A stretch of DNA of 64,000 nucleotides from Gemmatimonadota bacterium (GCA_028287235.1 JAQBQB010000030.1:434001-498000), one strand, 5' to 3'. Positions 23,475 to 32,857 are shown, numbered from the stretch's first letter. Notes: a model not told the origin generated them from the sequence alone. A program made the numbers and translations.

Positions 23475-26400
23475 CTACCGCCCCGCGACCGACCCGTTGT
23501 CCCCCATTGTCGACGAGCGCAGAAACTCGAGCACGCGCCGGTCGAGGAAGTTCGAGATCTGCAACGGCAGCCGGCGGCGTTGCGAGGCCGTCAAGAGACC
23601 GTTCGCGTGGGGCACGAGCGTGAGCAGGTAGTCCACGGTGCGCTCTCGCGCCGAAACGTACCGGCCGTAGGCGTCCCCATGGTTGTAGCCGGCGGGGAGC
23701 GCGGCGAAATACGTTGCCACCGGCGTCCAGACCGAATCGGCGAACACCGAGAACTTGTGACTGAGATTTGCCAGGCTGTCGGCCTGCACGCGGTTCAGCT
23801 CCAGCTCGTGCTCCTGCGACAGCAGCATCGCCATCGGATTCGGGATCGCGCTCGTGCCGAGCGATTTCATGGTCTCCGTGTTCGCGCGGTCGCCGGCGCG
23901 CCCGCGTCCCGCGTCGAGTCGCTGCGTGAGCAGCTGTCGCTCGCGCGGAACGCCCACGTCGAGGCTCACGCTGAGGCTGACGTAGGGCAGCGTATGTGTC
24001 GCCGACTCGCTTGGCCGCGTCGACCCGAAACGCTGGTTCACCTCGTACTTGAACTCGCGCGTCGCAGCGTCGAAGCCGCGGACGAAGAGGAGATTCTGAT
24101 CGGGGGCGATGTTCTGTCCCCACCCGCGCACGCCGTTGGCGCCGTGCAGCGCAAGATCGGCGAGACCGAGCGGGTTCAACACCTGTAGACTCACGGTCGC
24201 GCGCTTTGGCAGGCCGATCTTTCGCGGGTTGAACTTGATGGCGATCACGTTGTTCGCCGTCCATGGCGCCTGACAGCTTCCGCGGTCCGCGAGGTGATTG
24301 AATTGACCCGCCAGGCACGCGCGCGCCGACGATGATCCGTTCGCGAGGAGCGACCGCATTGCCGCGGCCGCGGCGGCATCGGCCGTCGTGGCCGGGTCGG
24401 GAATGAACGCCCGATCGTTAGCCGCGCCGTCGCCGTTCACGTCGGTCGCGATCATCGGTGTGTACTTCTGGCCCGACGCCAGAACAACCGCGGCCGTGAC
24501 GTACACGACGTCGAAGATGGGGAAATCGCTCCAGCGGACGCTCAGCGCGTGTCGCGACGTCTGTAGATGCGGCCCCCATTGCGTGTCGAACGGATCGCCC
24601 GCCGTGCTCGTAAATCCGAAATACTGTTCGCGCACGTCGAGCAGCGTGTACGTCGCATCCCACCGCAGCTTCGCGTTCGCCGTGACCGGCTTGACGTTGA
24701 CGGTGAGCTGGCGAGAGCGCGTGGCGAGATCCGACCGCTGCACCCAGACACTCTGGAAGTCCGGCGAGACGCGGCTGGCGCCCGCGCCGATGCTGCCGGT
24801 GCCGACGACGATGGAACCTGGGTCGGCGAAGACTGGCCGCCCGGCTTCCTTCGGCAGCGTGAAGCGGGGTGTACGCTGCACGTTGACGTCCACGGCTCCC
24901 TGCTGGTCCAGTCCCGACGACACGATGCCCTGCACTCCGAGCACGAACCGATTGTCGAGTACCGGACCGGACCAATCTCCCGCCGCGCGGACCGACCGCG
25001 GTTGTCTGAAACGCGAATCGAACAACGACACGCTCGGCGCTCCGGTCCCGAGCGCAGTGCTCGCGGCGCCGCCGGCACACTCCGCCGGGATCGATCCCGG
25101 ATCCGTCAGGAACGAATCCCAGCGCGGAAACGGCACCGCGGCGCCCACGCAGGCGATCGACTGCGTCGAAGCGGGCAACCCGGTCGCGCTCATGCTCGGC
25201 GCCACGAACAGCGCCGGCGCGATGTTCTGAAAGACTCCCACGCCGGCGTGAATGACCGCTTGCGGCGGCCGCGCCGAGCCGGGGGCATAAGCAATTTGTG
25301 ATGACTGGCCGTAGGCCCACTGCACGCCGAGGCGCGGACTCACGTACGCCCGATCGGGCAGGCGGTCGTTGCGGAGGCCGAACGTAGCGCTGACCGCCGG
25401 GTTGAACGCGGGCTCCGTCAAGAACCTGTTGGCGTCGACGCGCGCGCCGTATTGCACCTGCACGCTCGGGGAGGGACGCCAGTAGTCGCCGAGCGCCATG
25501 CTGCCGGCGAGCTGGTGGCCCGATTGTGCCGCCGACGAGAGCGTTCGCGCAAAGCTCGCCGGCGTTCCCGCCGCGAGATCGGTGAGCGAGTTGAACGTGT
25601 ACGATCCGAACAGGCGTTGGCCCACGTCGCTCGTGAATGCGTCGTGAGCGAGGCTGGATGTCAGACGGATGGTGTGCGCGTTGTCGAGACTGTACCAGCT
25701 CAACTGGTTGTTGATCTGCACGGTCTGGTTCGCCGACGACGAGCGCAACGCGTTCCCACCGAAGGACAAGGACTTCACCGACGACCCTCCGCCGGGAAGC
25801 AGCGACGTCACTCGGACGATTCCTTCGGGGATCTGCTCGAATGGGTCGGTGGCAATCGCCTGCGCAGCGAGACCCACGGTTGTCTTCGACAGGACGCCAA
25901 ACCAGAAATAGTTCATGTGCACGAGCGAGGCATTGGCTCCCCAGAAGCTGGTCGCGTCGGAGTGACTTGGCGTCGAGAAGAGCAGGCCGGAGCGGTCCAC
26001 GGGTTGCGAGCGCTGATAGTTCCCCGCGATGCCAAACGTGAACGAGTGGCCGGTGCCCGACGCGCTCGGCATGACGTCGAAGTTGATCAGGCCTTGCACG
26101 ATGTCCTGCGACTGAACGCCCGGTGTGCCACCGACACTCAGCGGGATGCGCTGCTGCCCGAGAATGTTCACGAGGCGCGCGACCGAATCCGCGGACACGC
26201 CTGCCGCCGTGAGACCCAGCGCGTTCGCGTTGAGAAGCGATTGCGTGTCGTTGAACCGCCGGCCGACGTTGTACGCCGCGTTGTAGAAGATCTCGTCCAT
26301 CGTGATTGGCCCGGCGGCGTTTCCGCCGATGCGCGCGTTGGTGTACTTCTGTCCCTGCGCGGCGGCGGTCGCGTCGGCCCACTCGAGCGGCGGCGTGATG

Positions 26401-27134
26401 TCGGCGTTGGTGACCGAGCGGCGCGAGAAGTTTGACCCCGGAATGGTCTGGATCGAGATCTGCGCGCCGCTGAATCCTCCTTTCGACACGTCGAACGGGT
26501 AGGGATTGATCGACGTCGTGGCCAACACGTCGGGAGGCAGCGCGCTGATGCCGGAGCCGAGTCCGTTGAACGTGACGTTGTTCTGATCGCCGGACAGTCC
26601 GAGCACCGAGTACATGTCGGGCGCTCCGCCGAGCCCTGGGATCAATTGAAAGCCGGCGACTGCCGCGGCCATTGCCGCGAGATTTCCGGCCTGGTCGGTG
26701 GGCAGGCCGTTGTTGCCGAGCGGACGATCCCCACCGCCTACGTCCGCCGCGGCGCCGTTGCGATTCGGCAGCGCGCGATTGCGCTCACCCACCGTCGTCA
26801 CGGCGTCGAGCGCCGCGATGGTGGACGACAACCGCGCGTCGGCGAGCATCACTTCTTCGTCGCCGACTTTCCTGATCTCGAACCGCTTGGGCGCGAAACC
26901 GAGCTTCCTGAAGGCGAGCCAGTAGTCGCCCTCGCCGTTGATGAAGATGATCGTGAACCGTCCACTCTTGTCCGTGGTCGCCGTCTTGGTGACCTGGCCT
27001 TGGTACGAGGTCGCCCTGACTTCGACGCCCTGCACCGGATGGGCGTCCGGGTCGGTCACACGTCCGCGAATGACGTCTGTGGATACTTGAGCGGATGCTT
27101 TCGTCGCCACCACAAGGATGACGACCGCCGTCAT
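23475..27134 (-). CDS. TonB-dependent-receptor-like protein with carboxypeptidase-regulatory domain
   Basis: About 1219 residues. Signal peptide TAVVILVVATKASAQ, then a CarboxypepD_reg (DUF4480-like) domain (VIRGRVTDPDAHPVQGVEVR ATSYQGQ), a plug-like region (GNNGLPTDQAGNLAAMAAAV; SVLGLSGDQNNVTFNGLGSG) and a long beta-rich barrel, as in the Bacteroidota/Acidobacteriota/Gemmatimonadota OAR-like receptors. The last about 120 residues are helical (LLSQEHELELNRVQADSLAN). The ATG at 27134 is used; the frame continues upstream through dispersed-repeat DNA, and the start codon itself is part of a repeat unit. Substrate unknown. Confidence 0.87.
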   Translation of the reverse strand: MTAVVILVVATKASAQVSTDVIRGRVTDPDAHPVQGVEVRATSYQGQVTKTATTDKSGRFTIIFINGEGDYWLAFRKLGFAPKRFEIRKVGDEEVMLADARLSSTIAALDAVTTVGERNRALPNRNGAAADVGGGDRPLGNNGLPTDQAGNLAAMAAAVAGFQLIPGLGGAPDMYSVLGLSGDQNNVTFNGLGSGISALPPDVLATTSINPYPFDVSKGGFSGAQISIQTIPGSNFSRRSVTNADITPPLEWADATAAAQGQKYTNARIGGNAAGPITMDEIFYNAAYNVGRRFNDTQSLLNANALGLTAAGVSADSVARLVNILGQQRIPLSVGGTPGVQSQDIVQGLINFDVMPSASGTGHSFTFGIAGNYQRSQPVDRSGLLFSTPSHSDATSFWGANASLVHMNYFWFGVLSKTTVGLAAQAIATDPFEQIPEGIVRVTSLLPGGGSSVKSLSFGGNALRSSSANQTVQINNQLSWYSLDNAHTIRLTSSLAHDAFTSDVGQRLFGSYTFNSLTDLAAGTPASFARTLSSAAQSGHQLAGSMALGDYWRPSPSVQVQYGARVDANRFLTEPAFNPAVSATFGLRNDRLPDRAYVSPRLGVQWAYGQSSQIAYAPGSARPPQAVIHAGVGVFQNIAPALFVAPSMSATGLPASTQSIACVGAAVPFPRWDSFLTDPGSIPAECAGGAASTALGTGAPSVSLFDSRFRQPRSVRAAGDWSGPVLDNRFVLGVQGIVSSGLDQQGAVDVNVQRTPRFTLPKEAGRPVFADPGSIVVGTGSIGAGASRVSPDFQSVWVQRSDLATRSRQLTVNVKPVTANAKLRWDATYTLLDVREQYFGFTSTAGDPFDTQWGPHLQTSRHALSVRWSDFPIFDVVYVTAAVVLASGQKYTPMIATDVNGDGAANDRAFIPDPATTADAAAAAAMRSLLANGSSSARACLAGQFNHLADRGSCQAPWTANNVIAIKFNPRKIGLPKRATVSLQVLNPLGLADLALHGANGVRGWGQNIAPDQNLLFVRGFDAATREFKYEVNQRFGSTRPSESATHTLPYVSLSVSLDVGVPRERQLLTQRLDAGRGRAGDRANTETMKSLGTSAIPNPMAMLLSQEHELELNRVQADSLANLSHKFSVFADSVWTPVATYFAALPAGYNHGDAYGRYVSARERTVDYLLTLVPHANGLLTASQRRRLPLQISNFLDRRVLEFLRSSTMGDNGSVAGR

Positions 27135-27215
27135 CCTGAGGAGCCCTCCTTTTGTCATCCTGAGGAGCCCTCCTCTTGTCATCCTGAGGAGCGAAGTGAC
27201 GAAGGATCTCTTCCA
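27113..27215. repeat. Dispersed repeat, three tandem units at the receptor start
   Basis: GTCATCCTGAGGAGCCCTCC followed by TTTT or TCTT occurs twice in tandem and a third unit continues as GTCATCCTGAGGAGCGAAGT GACGAAGGATC. Each unit, read on the minus strand, carries AGGAGGGC and an ATGAC; the innermost ATG is the start codon of the TonB-type receptor and AGGAGG its likely ribosome-binding site. Confidence 0.8.
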
Positions 27216-27263
27216 CCCACCCCCTACACGCCTATCGGCTCCCTTCGCCCGGAATGACATGCG

Positions 27264-29045
27264 TTACTTCTGAATCTTCGCGCGCTCGAGATAGAACCCG
27301 TTCGTCCGGTCGCCGGCCTGCAGGTACACGACACCGCCCTTGCCGAATCCGGCGATCGAGCGGCCGAGCGGCATGCGCACGCGCTCGAACAATCCCTTTT
27401 TCGGATTGACGACGTCGTACACCAACTCTCCGTGTTGTGACTGCGCCGACGTGGTCGGCAGAATCCACAGGTTGCCGTCGGCATCGGGCATCGATGCGTT
27501 GCGATGGATCGGAGGGTAGTAGTCCGGAATCTCCGACAGCGGAACGAACTCCATGCGTTGGATGCTGCCCTGCTGGCCGGAAGCCGGATCGGCGCCGCCT
27601 CCGGAGCGGGCGCGGCCCGCGGCGTCGCTGCCAACGTCAGCTCGGTTGGGAGTCGTGGGCCCAGCGTACCGCTTGTTCCTGATGCTCATCAGCGAGTCGT
27701 ACACGACCCGCGCCGAGTCGACGAGCTTCTGCTTGTCCTCGTCGGTGAGCCGCTTCCAGTCGAATGCGAGCTTTTCGGTCGAGCTCTTCGTGCCGTCGGG
27801 GAATATCCAGTCGACGTGATAGTCACGCCCGCGCACGAACGCGACGGTTCCATCGGACAGCACGGACCAGGAGTCTTCGGTCGGCACCGGCTGAATGATC
27901 GAGGTGACGACGCGTTTTCCGTTTTCCGGCGGGTCGGATCTATTCGCGCTTCCCGCCGTGTGCTTCGCGCCGATCACGTCGACCTGGCGCGAATCGAGAT
28001 CGGCGCGGAGGATCAGCGTCGAGTCGGCCACCCGCGCAACGTGCGTCACCGGATCGCCGCGGACGCTGAACCCGCTCTCGGTGAGCAGGCGTCCCTTGCT
28101 GTCGGCTGCGTGCGGCATGGGGAAGTTCCGCGCGAACGGCGTCACGCCGTCCTGAAAGGTCGGGAGCGCGAGCGCGCGGGCGACCTGTCCGTTGCGATCG
28201 AGCACGAGCACCGTGCTCTCGGCGTTGTTGGAGAAGAGCGTCGAGTCGGCGAGGTACGGCGTGATGGTCGACGGCGTCGCGAAGTAGCTCGACGACGAAC
28301 CTGCCGCCGAGTCGATGGGCACGGTCGCGTTGGCGAGCGTGGAGTCGTAGATCCTGATCTGACGCCGGCCCGCGTCGTTCACGAGCAGGCGGCCGCCAGG
28401 AAGCTCCCGAACACCGAGCACGGCGCCGAGCGTCGTGGCGGTTCTCGCCGCGGTGGTCGCCAGGCTGACGACGGGAATGCCCTGCTGCGCGGGCGCGCTT
28501 TGGGGCGCGAGCGACGCCGCGCCGCACGTGAGCGCGGCGATGGCGGTCCGCATCGGAAACGCCCGCAGGATCGTGAAGCCCGACGGCGTTGCCGGCGCGT
28601 TCGCGCCGTTCGCCTCGAGATCGAATTCGACTCGTGAGACGTTTGCTTCCATGCTGTCCACCTCCGCTTTGGCGAGTTGAAGTGAGGCCGGAGTGGCCGA
28701 GCCGGCATCGACCTCGTGCCGCACCGTTTCGTAGTTCGATCGTGCCAGGTCGAGCCGCAGCTGGGCGAGCTGGCGCTTCGTCGCGAGGTTCGTGGCCGCC
28801 ACTTCGCGTTGCCGCGCGTCGAGCACTTCGGCTGATGCGTATCCGGTGCTCGCGCCGAGCACGAGCCCGATGGTGAGCGTGACGACGGCGCCGGCGGCGA
28901 TGCCCATCACCAAGCCGAGCCGGCGAGCTCGCGCGGAGCGCGGCGTCTCGAACTGGCGGTCGGCGCGATAGGCGCGGCGCACCTCGTGTTTGAGCGACGC
29001 CAGAAACTCCGGCGTGGGCGTGTGCGGGTCGTTGAAGTCGTTCAT
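27264..29045 (-). CDS. Membrane protein fused to a secreted beta-propeller-like domain, sigma-linked
   Basis: The 593-residue product overlaps the preceding ECF sigma gene by 4 nt (ATGA). Residues 1-45 are cytoplasmic and basic, 46-70 a membrane helix (LGLVMGIAAGAVVTLTIGLV), 72-145 a coiled-coil resembling TolC-type heptads. Residues 165-188 (MRTAIAALTCGAASLAPQSA PAQQ) look like a second, complete signal peptide in mid-protein, followed by a repeated-strand region resembling an NHL/6-bladed propeller (GAVLGVRELPGGRLLVNDAG RRQIRIYD). The N-terminal part is in the place of an anti-sigma factor but shows no zinc motif. Confidence 0.75.
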   Translation of the reverse strand: MNDFNDPHTPTPEFLASLKHEVRRAYRADRQFETPRSARARRLGLVMGIAAGAVVTLTIGLVLGASTGYASAEVLDARQREVAATNLATKRQLAQLRLDLARSNYETVRHEVDAGSATPASLQLAKAEVDSMEANVSRVEFDLEANGANAPATPSGFTILRAFPMRTAIAALTCGAASLAPQSAPAQQGIPVVSLATTAARTATTLGAVLGVRELPGGRLLVNDAGRRQIRIYDSTLANATVPIDSAAGSSSSYFATPSTITPYLADSTLFSNNAESTVLVLDRNGQVARALALPTFQDGVTPFARNFPMPHAADSKGRLLTESGFSVRGDPVTHVARVADSTLILRADLDSRQVDVIGAKHTAGSANRSDPPENGKRVVTSIIQPVPTEDSWSVLSDGTVAFVRGRDYHVDWIFPDGTKSSTEKLAFDWKRLTDEDKQKLVDSARVVYDSLMSIRNKRYAGPTTPNRADVGSDAAGRARSGGGADPASGQQGSIQRMEFVPLSEIPDYYPPIHRNASMPDADGNLWILPTTSAQSQHGELVYDVVNPKKGLFERVRMPLGRSIAGFGKGGVVYLQAGDRTNGFYLERAKIQK

Positions 29046-29572
29046 GCGAGTCCTCGGTCCGTCTTCAGTGTGATCTCGAGCTCGCGCCGGAGCCGTTCGC
29101 GGGCGCGGCGGAGCCGTCCTTCGACCGCGCGCTCGGAGATTCCGTACACCTCGGCGAGTTGCGACATCTTCAATCGATCGTAGTGGAACGTCTCGAGCAG
29201 TCGTGCTTCGGCGTCCGGAATGCGCGCGAGCGCGTGGCCGACGAGCGACGCCACCTCCTCCGAGTCGCTGACCGCGTTCGCATCGACCGCGGCGAGCACC
29301 TCGGCGGCCGACATCAAGTCGAGCGGGACGCCCTCGCGCTTCCTGAAGTGGCTGACGATGAGATTGCGCGCGACGGTCGTGAGCCAGCCGATGGGGTTGT
29401 CGGGCGCTCCGTGCATGCGCCAATGGCGCAGCGCCCGCATCCACACCTCTTGCGTGACATCTTCGGCGAGCTCGCGCCGCCCCCCGCACCGTCTCGAGGC
29501 ATAGCCATAGAGCTCGGTGATGGTGTCATCGTAGATCCGTTCGAGCTCGGTTTCGGTGATGCTGTCGGCCAT
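29042..29572 (-). CDS. ECF RNA polymerase sigma factor
   Basis: The 176-residue product has region 2 (ELAEDVTQEVWMRALRHWRM, PIGWLTTVARNLIVSHFRKR) and region 4 (LLETFHYDRLKMSQLAEVYG, ISERAVEGRLRRARERLRRE). It is coupled to the membrane/beta-propeller gene by an ATGA overlap, suggesting that the latter's N-terminal part regulates it. Target genes are unknown; the TonB-type receptor downstream is a candidate. Confidence 0.93.
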   Translation of the reverse strand: MADSITETELERIYDDTITELYGYASRRCGGRRELAEDVTQEVWMRALRHWRMHGAPDNPIGWLTTVARNLIVSHFRKREGVPLDLMSAAEVLAAVDANAVSDSEEVASLVGHALARIPDAEARLLETFHYDRLKMSQLAEVYGISERAVEGRLRRARERLRRELEITLKTDRGLA

Positions 29573-29711
29573 CGGTCCGGGTGGGTGACACTACAATGAC
29601 GCGGGAGGAGGCAAAAACCCACGCGGAGTGTCGCGCCGCATCTCTTGGAGGCGTTGCGGACGGTGTGACGCTAGCTTCCACGTTCCCTCCAACTATCGAC
29701 CCAAACCAACC

Positions 29712-29909
29712 GTGAATCGCTGGAAAATCTCGCTGGTGCTGGGCGTGGTGTTGTTCGGGCTCGGGCTGTTCATCGCCGTGAGGCCGATCTGGACGCACAA
29801 CGGCGTGCTCACCGGCACGCGTTGGCTGGACATGGCATTTGCGGTCGTGTTCATGCTGCGCGGGGCGATCAACGTGCGCACGGCGTTGCGGAGGCGAGCG
29901 GGTTTGTAA
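29712..29909 (+). CDS. Small two-helix membrane protein
   Basis: The 66-residue product (GTG start at 29712) has two membrane helices (KISLVLGVVLFGLGLFIAV and RWLDMAFAVVFMLRGAI). An in-frame ATG at 29628 would add 28 residues that do not look like protein (cysteine and arginine rich), so the later GTG is preferred. No family recognised. Confidence 0.5.
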   Translation: MNRWKISLVLGVVLFGLGLFIAVRPIWTHNGVLTGTRWLDMAFAVVFMLRGAINVRTALRRRAGL

Positions 29910-29956
29910 CTGCAGCGAACGCGGACACCTGCGGACACGCGCTCTACTGTCGACTC

Positions 29957-30505
29957 ATGCCCTCTCTCATGGCGTTCTTCAAGCGAAAAGAGAAAGCTCC
30001 CGAGGAAACGCAGCGCCTCGACTGGAAGCTGCTCGAGCGGAGCGCCATCGCGCTCTATCACAAGGGCAGCGTTCTGTCGCAGGACGTCGCGTGGTTCCGG
30101 CAGCACGGCTACGCGATCCACGAGCTCGACGGCGCCAAATGGACGACGCCCGCAGACTTTCACGCGGACGCCCAGCGCGCCCTGAACTTTCCCGACTACT
30201 ATGGAAAGAACCTCGCGTCGTGGGTGGACTGCGTGGCCGAGCTGGCGGTGCCCGACGAGGGCGGCACGCTGATCGTGTTTCGGAGGTACGACGTGTTCGC
30301 GCACGCGCAGCCGCAGTTGGCGCAGACGATCCTCGACAGCATCGAGTCCACATCGCGGCGCTTTCTGCTCACCGGACGTCGGCTCGTTGCGCTCGTCCAG
30401 TCCGACGACCCGCGGATTCGGTTCGAGCGCGTTGGCGCGCTGCCGGTCACGTGGAATCCGCGCGAGTGGACCGACGCGGACCGAGGCATGGCGCGCGGCG
30501 AGTAG
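29957..30505 (+). CDS. Barstar-family protein
   Basis: The 182-residue product has a barstar-like domain: YAIHELDGAKWTTPADFHAD, AQRALNFPDYYGKNLASWVD CVAEL, the last stretch being the signature that in barstar faces the RNase active site. Barstar inhibits barnase-type ribonucleases; stand-alone relatives are widespread and may be immunity or unknown regulators. No barnase-like gene is nearby. The start at 29957 (PSLMAFFKRKEK) is chosen because the sequence upstream is not protein-like. Confidence 0.8.
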   Translation: MPSLMAFFKRKEKAPEETQRLDWKLLERSAIALYHKGSVLSQDVAWFRQHGYAIHELDGAKWTTPADFHADAQRALNFPDYYGKNLASWVDCVAELAVPDEGGTLIVFRRYDVFAHAQPQLAQTILDSIESTSRRFLLTGRRLVALVQSDDPRIRFERVGALPVTWNPREWTDADRGMARGE

Positions 30506-30546
30506 CCGGCTCTAGCCCCTGCGGCTGAAGGCGCCATGTTTCAGGG

Positions 30547-31080
30547 ATGCCAGCCACCAGCGACGCATCCGTCAAGAAGGCTACCGGCAAGGCGTGGAAC
30601 GAGTGGTTTCCGCTGCTCGACAAGGCGGGAGCCAAGAAATTGTCTCACGCCGAGATTGTGGGTGTCGTCGGCAAAGAGCCCAATGTGGGCCCGTGGTGGC
30701 AGCAGATGGTCACGGTGGAATACGAGCGGGCGCGCGGGCTGCGCGTGAAGCACCAGACGGCGACCGGATTCTCGGTGTCGGCGAGCAAGACCTTCGCGGC
30801 GCCGGTGCGCCGTGTGTATAGTGCGTGGACCACCGCGCGCGCACGGCGGCGGTGGCTCGCCGATTCCGACGTCGTGATCCGGGTGCCGCGGCCCAACAAG
30901 TCGCTCCGCATCACGTGGAAGGATGGAAGCGCGGTCGACGTCGGCTTCGTCGACAAGGGCGAGAACAAGTGCCAGGTGGCCGTGGGTCACGGCCGGCTGA
31001 AGAGCGCCGCAAGCGCGGCACGCATGAAGCGCTATTGGCAGCAACAGTTGGCATCTCTGCAGGATGCAGTCGAGCGGTAG
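30547..31080 (+). CDS. DUF4287-like plus SRPBCC/AHSA1-like protein
   Basis: The 177-residue product has an N-terminal helical domain (GKAWNEWFPLLDKAGAKKLS, HAEIVGVVG, WWQQMVTVEYERARGLR) like DUF4287, which recurs in proteins that carry a C-terminal SRPBCC fold. The second part (FSVSASKTFAAPVRRVYSAW, RRRWLADSDVVIRV, RITWKDGSAVDVGFVDKG) has the alternating strands of an AHSA1-type ligand-binding barrel. Ligand unknown. Confidence 0.75.
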   Translation: MPATSDASVKKATGKAWNEWFPLLDKAGAKKLSHAEIVGVVGKEPNVGPWWQQMVTVEYERARGLRVKHQTATGFSVSASKTFAAPVRRVYSAWTTARARRRWLADSDVVIRVPRPNKSLRITWKDGSAVDVGFVDKGENKCQVAVGHGRLKSAASAARMKRYWQQQLASLQDAVER

Positions 31081-31110
31081 ACACGTCAGACACGTCAGAC
31101 ACGAGGAGCA

Positions 31111-31527
31111 ATGCGTCACGCCTACATGTACAACGGCGCGTTCGAGAAGAACTATCCCGCGCTGCGCCCGGGCAATACGAGCTACGTCAGCACCGAAGGC
31201 GACGAGCGGCCGCTGCCCGACTGGCCGGAGAAGATCGACGGCATTCGCGTGGCGTACATGGAGAAGTCGGGGAAGAAGTTCTACGCGGTGCGCGTGCAGT
31301 ACGACGAGCACGACATCGTGTTGGAGAACCCCGTCTACGTCGATCCGCTCAAGCACATGGGCAACCGCCGCTTTTCGGCGGAGCCCACGGTCGTGACCGA
31401 CGATGAAGCGTCGGTGCTGCTCGACGACATCATTCGCGACAACCCGGAGAAGCAGCCGGAGCTGGCGATGATGATCAATCGGATCAATCAGATCCGGCGC
31501 GACGCGCGGACGAAGAGCGAGTCGTAA
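31111..31527 (+). CDS. Hypothetical protein
   Basis: The 138-residue product is soluble and acidic (YNGAFEKNYPALRPGNTSYV, KIDGIRVAYMEKSGKKFYAV), ending in a helical tail (ELAMMINRINQIRRDARTKS). It has no signal peptide or known motif that I recognise. Its 3' end overlaps the convergent amine oxidase gene by 44 nt. It follows the DUF4287-like gene by 30 nt and may be in the same transcript. Confidence 0.6.
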   Translation: MRHAYMYNGAFEKNYPALRPGNTSYVSTEGDERPLPDWPEKIDGIRVAYMEKSGKKFYAVRVQYDEHDIVLENPVYVDPLKHMGNRRFSAEPTVVTDDEASVLLDDIIRDNPEKQPELAMMINRINQIRRDARTKSES

Positions 31528-32857
31528 GCGAGCGCATCACCTCGTCGGCGGCGCGGCGTCCGGTGGCGATGGCGCCATGGACGGTGCCGGTGCGGCCTTC
31601 GGAGTCGGCCGCCTCGCCGCCGAAGAACAGCGTGCCGCGCAGCGGACGCGCCAACGCCGCCGGCGCGTCGGAGCCGCCCACGGTCTGATAGCTGTACACG
31701 CCGCGCGAAAACGGGTCGTGCTCCCAGTCGTGCATCCACGCGGCTTCGACCATGTCGCGCATCTTCTTCGGCGAAATGGCGAACTGCCGTGCGAGCGACG
31801 CGATGGCGAGCGCTTCGATCTCCTCGAGCGCAAGCTGCGCGATGGCGGCGGCCGTGGGCCCGCCGTGCCAGCCGACGAGCACCGGCGCGCGGACGGGATA
31901 CGCGCTCCACCAGATTGGAAAATGCTCATCCTGGGTGTGCAGGAAGCTCAGCGTGTCGAGGTTCTGTTTTCCGATCTGTTTCGCGTACCACTCCGACGCC
32001 CAGAACGCCTCGCTCAGCTTCAACACGATACGGACCACCGACCCCATGGCCACGTGGTCGAGCACCTGCCGCTTCGCGCGGATGTCGGGGTCGAACTCGA
32101 TCGCGCCGGTGTCGCCCGGCGGCGCCTTGAGCACACCGACCGGCACGGTGATCACGGCGGCGCGCGCAAGCACCGACGGGCGCGCGCGGCCGTCGGGATG
32201 GCGGATCTCCACCTCGACGTTCCCCGGCGCCCAGCGCACGCGCGTCGCAATCGCCGACAGCCGAATGCGGTCGCCGAGCGGCGCCGCGAGCCATTCGATG
32301 ACGCGGTCGTAGCCGTCGATCACGCGGCCGATGCGGCGTTCGCGCACGTCGTCGCCCGGACTGCCGCCGTCTGCCAACGCACGCTCGCTGACGCGCGCCG
32401 GGTCGGCGGCGTGGAAACCTTCGACATACTGGAGCGCGAGCGTCCGGTTCTGCGCCAGCCGCCGGCCGCCGGGCTTCGTCTTTAGAAAATCCTCAAACGA
32501 TCGGTCGGGGGTGCGCTTCTCGTCGAGCCGGCGCATGACGCTGTCGATGCGTTCCCAGAGGTCGTCGGCCATCCGGAACTGGCTGCCCATCACCTGCCAT
32601 CGCGTGCCGCTGATGTCGGCGCTGGCGATCGCCCCGTCGCGCAGGATCTCGTCGAGCTCCGGGGCACTTCCGTGAATGAACTCGGCGCCGAGCTCGATGG
32701 GGACTACGGTGTCGCGGTCGCGGTGGGTGAACACGCGTCCGCCAATGCGTTCGCGCGCCTCGAGGACGATTACCTCGAGGCCGCGAGCTTGCAGCTCGCG
32801 CGCGGCGGACAATCCAGCGGCGCCGGCGCCGATGATGACGACGTCTGTATTGGTCAT
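31484..32857 (-). CDS. FAD-dependent amine oxidase
   Basis: The 457-residue product starts with an FAD-binding Rossmann motif (VVIIGAGAAGLSAARELQAR GLEV and ARERIGGRVFTHRD) and contains the flavin amine-oxidase C-terminal motif (GTLFFGGEAADSEGRTGTVHGAI). It may oxidise monoamines or polyamines; substrate not inferable. The ATG at 32857 is preferred to a TTG two codons earlier. Its end overlaps the convergent hypothetical gene. Confidence 0.9.
   Translation of the reverse strand: MTNTDVVIIGAGAAGLSAARELQARGLEVIVLEARERIGGRVFTHRDRDTVVPIELGAEFIHGSAPELDEILRDGAIASADISGTRWQVMGSQFRMADDLWERIDSVMRRLDEKRTPDRSFEDFLKTKPGGRRLAQNRTLALQYVEGFHAADPARVSERALADGGSPGDDVRERRIGRVIDGYDRVIEWLAAPLGDRIRLSAIATRVRWAPGNVEVEIRHPDGRARPSVLARAAVITVPVGVLKAPPGDTGAIEFDPDIRAKRQVLDHVAMGSVVRIVLKLSEAFWASEWYAKQIGKQNLDTLSFLHTQDEHFPIWWSAYPVRAPVLVGWHGGPTAAAIAQLALEEIEALAIASLARQFAISPKKMRDMVEAAWMHDWEHDPFSRGVYSYQTVGGSDAPAALARPLRGTLFFGGEAADSEGRTGTVHGAIATGRRAADEVMRSLTTRSSSARRAGSD

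Noticed and set aside
23462-23491. CGGTCGCG/CGCGACCG inverted repeat at the end of the TonB-type gene, considered as a terminator
   Set aside because: It overlaps coding sequence and has no U-tract in either direction; could still help in the convergent gene pair but is not supported.
31081-31110. Short direct repeats of ACACGTCAG, considered as CRISPR-like
   Set aside because: Only two copies, back to back, without spacers.
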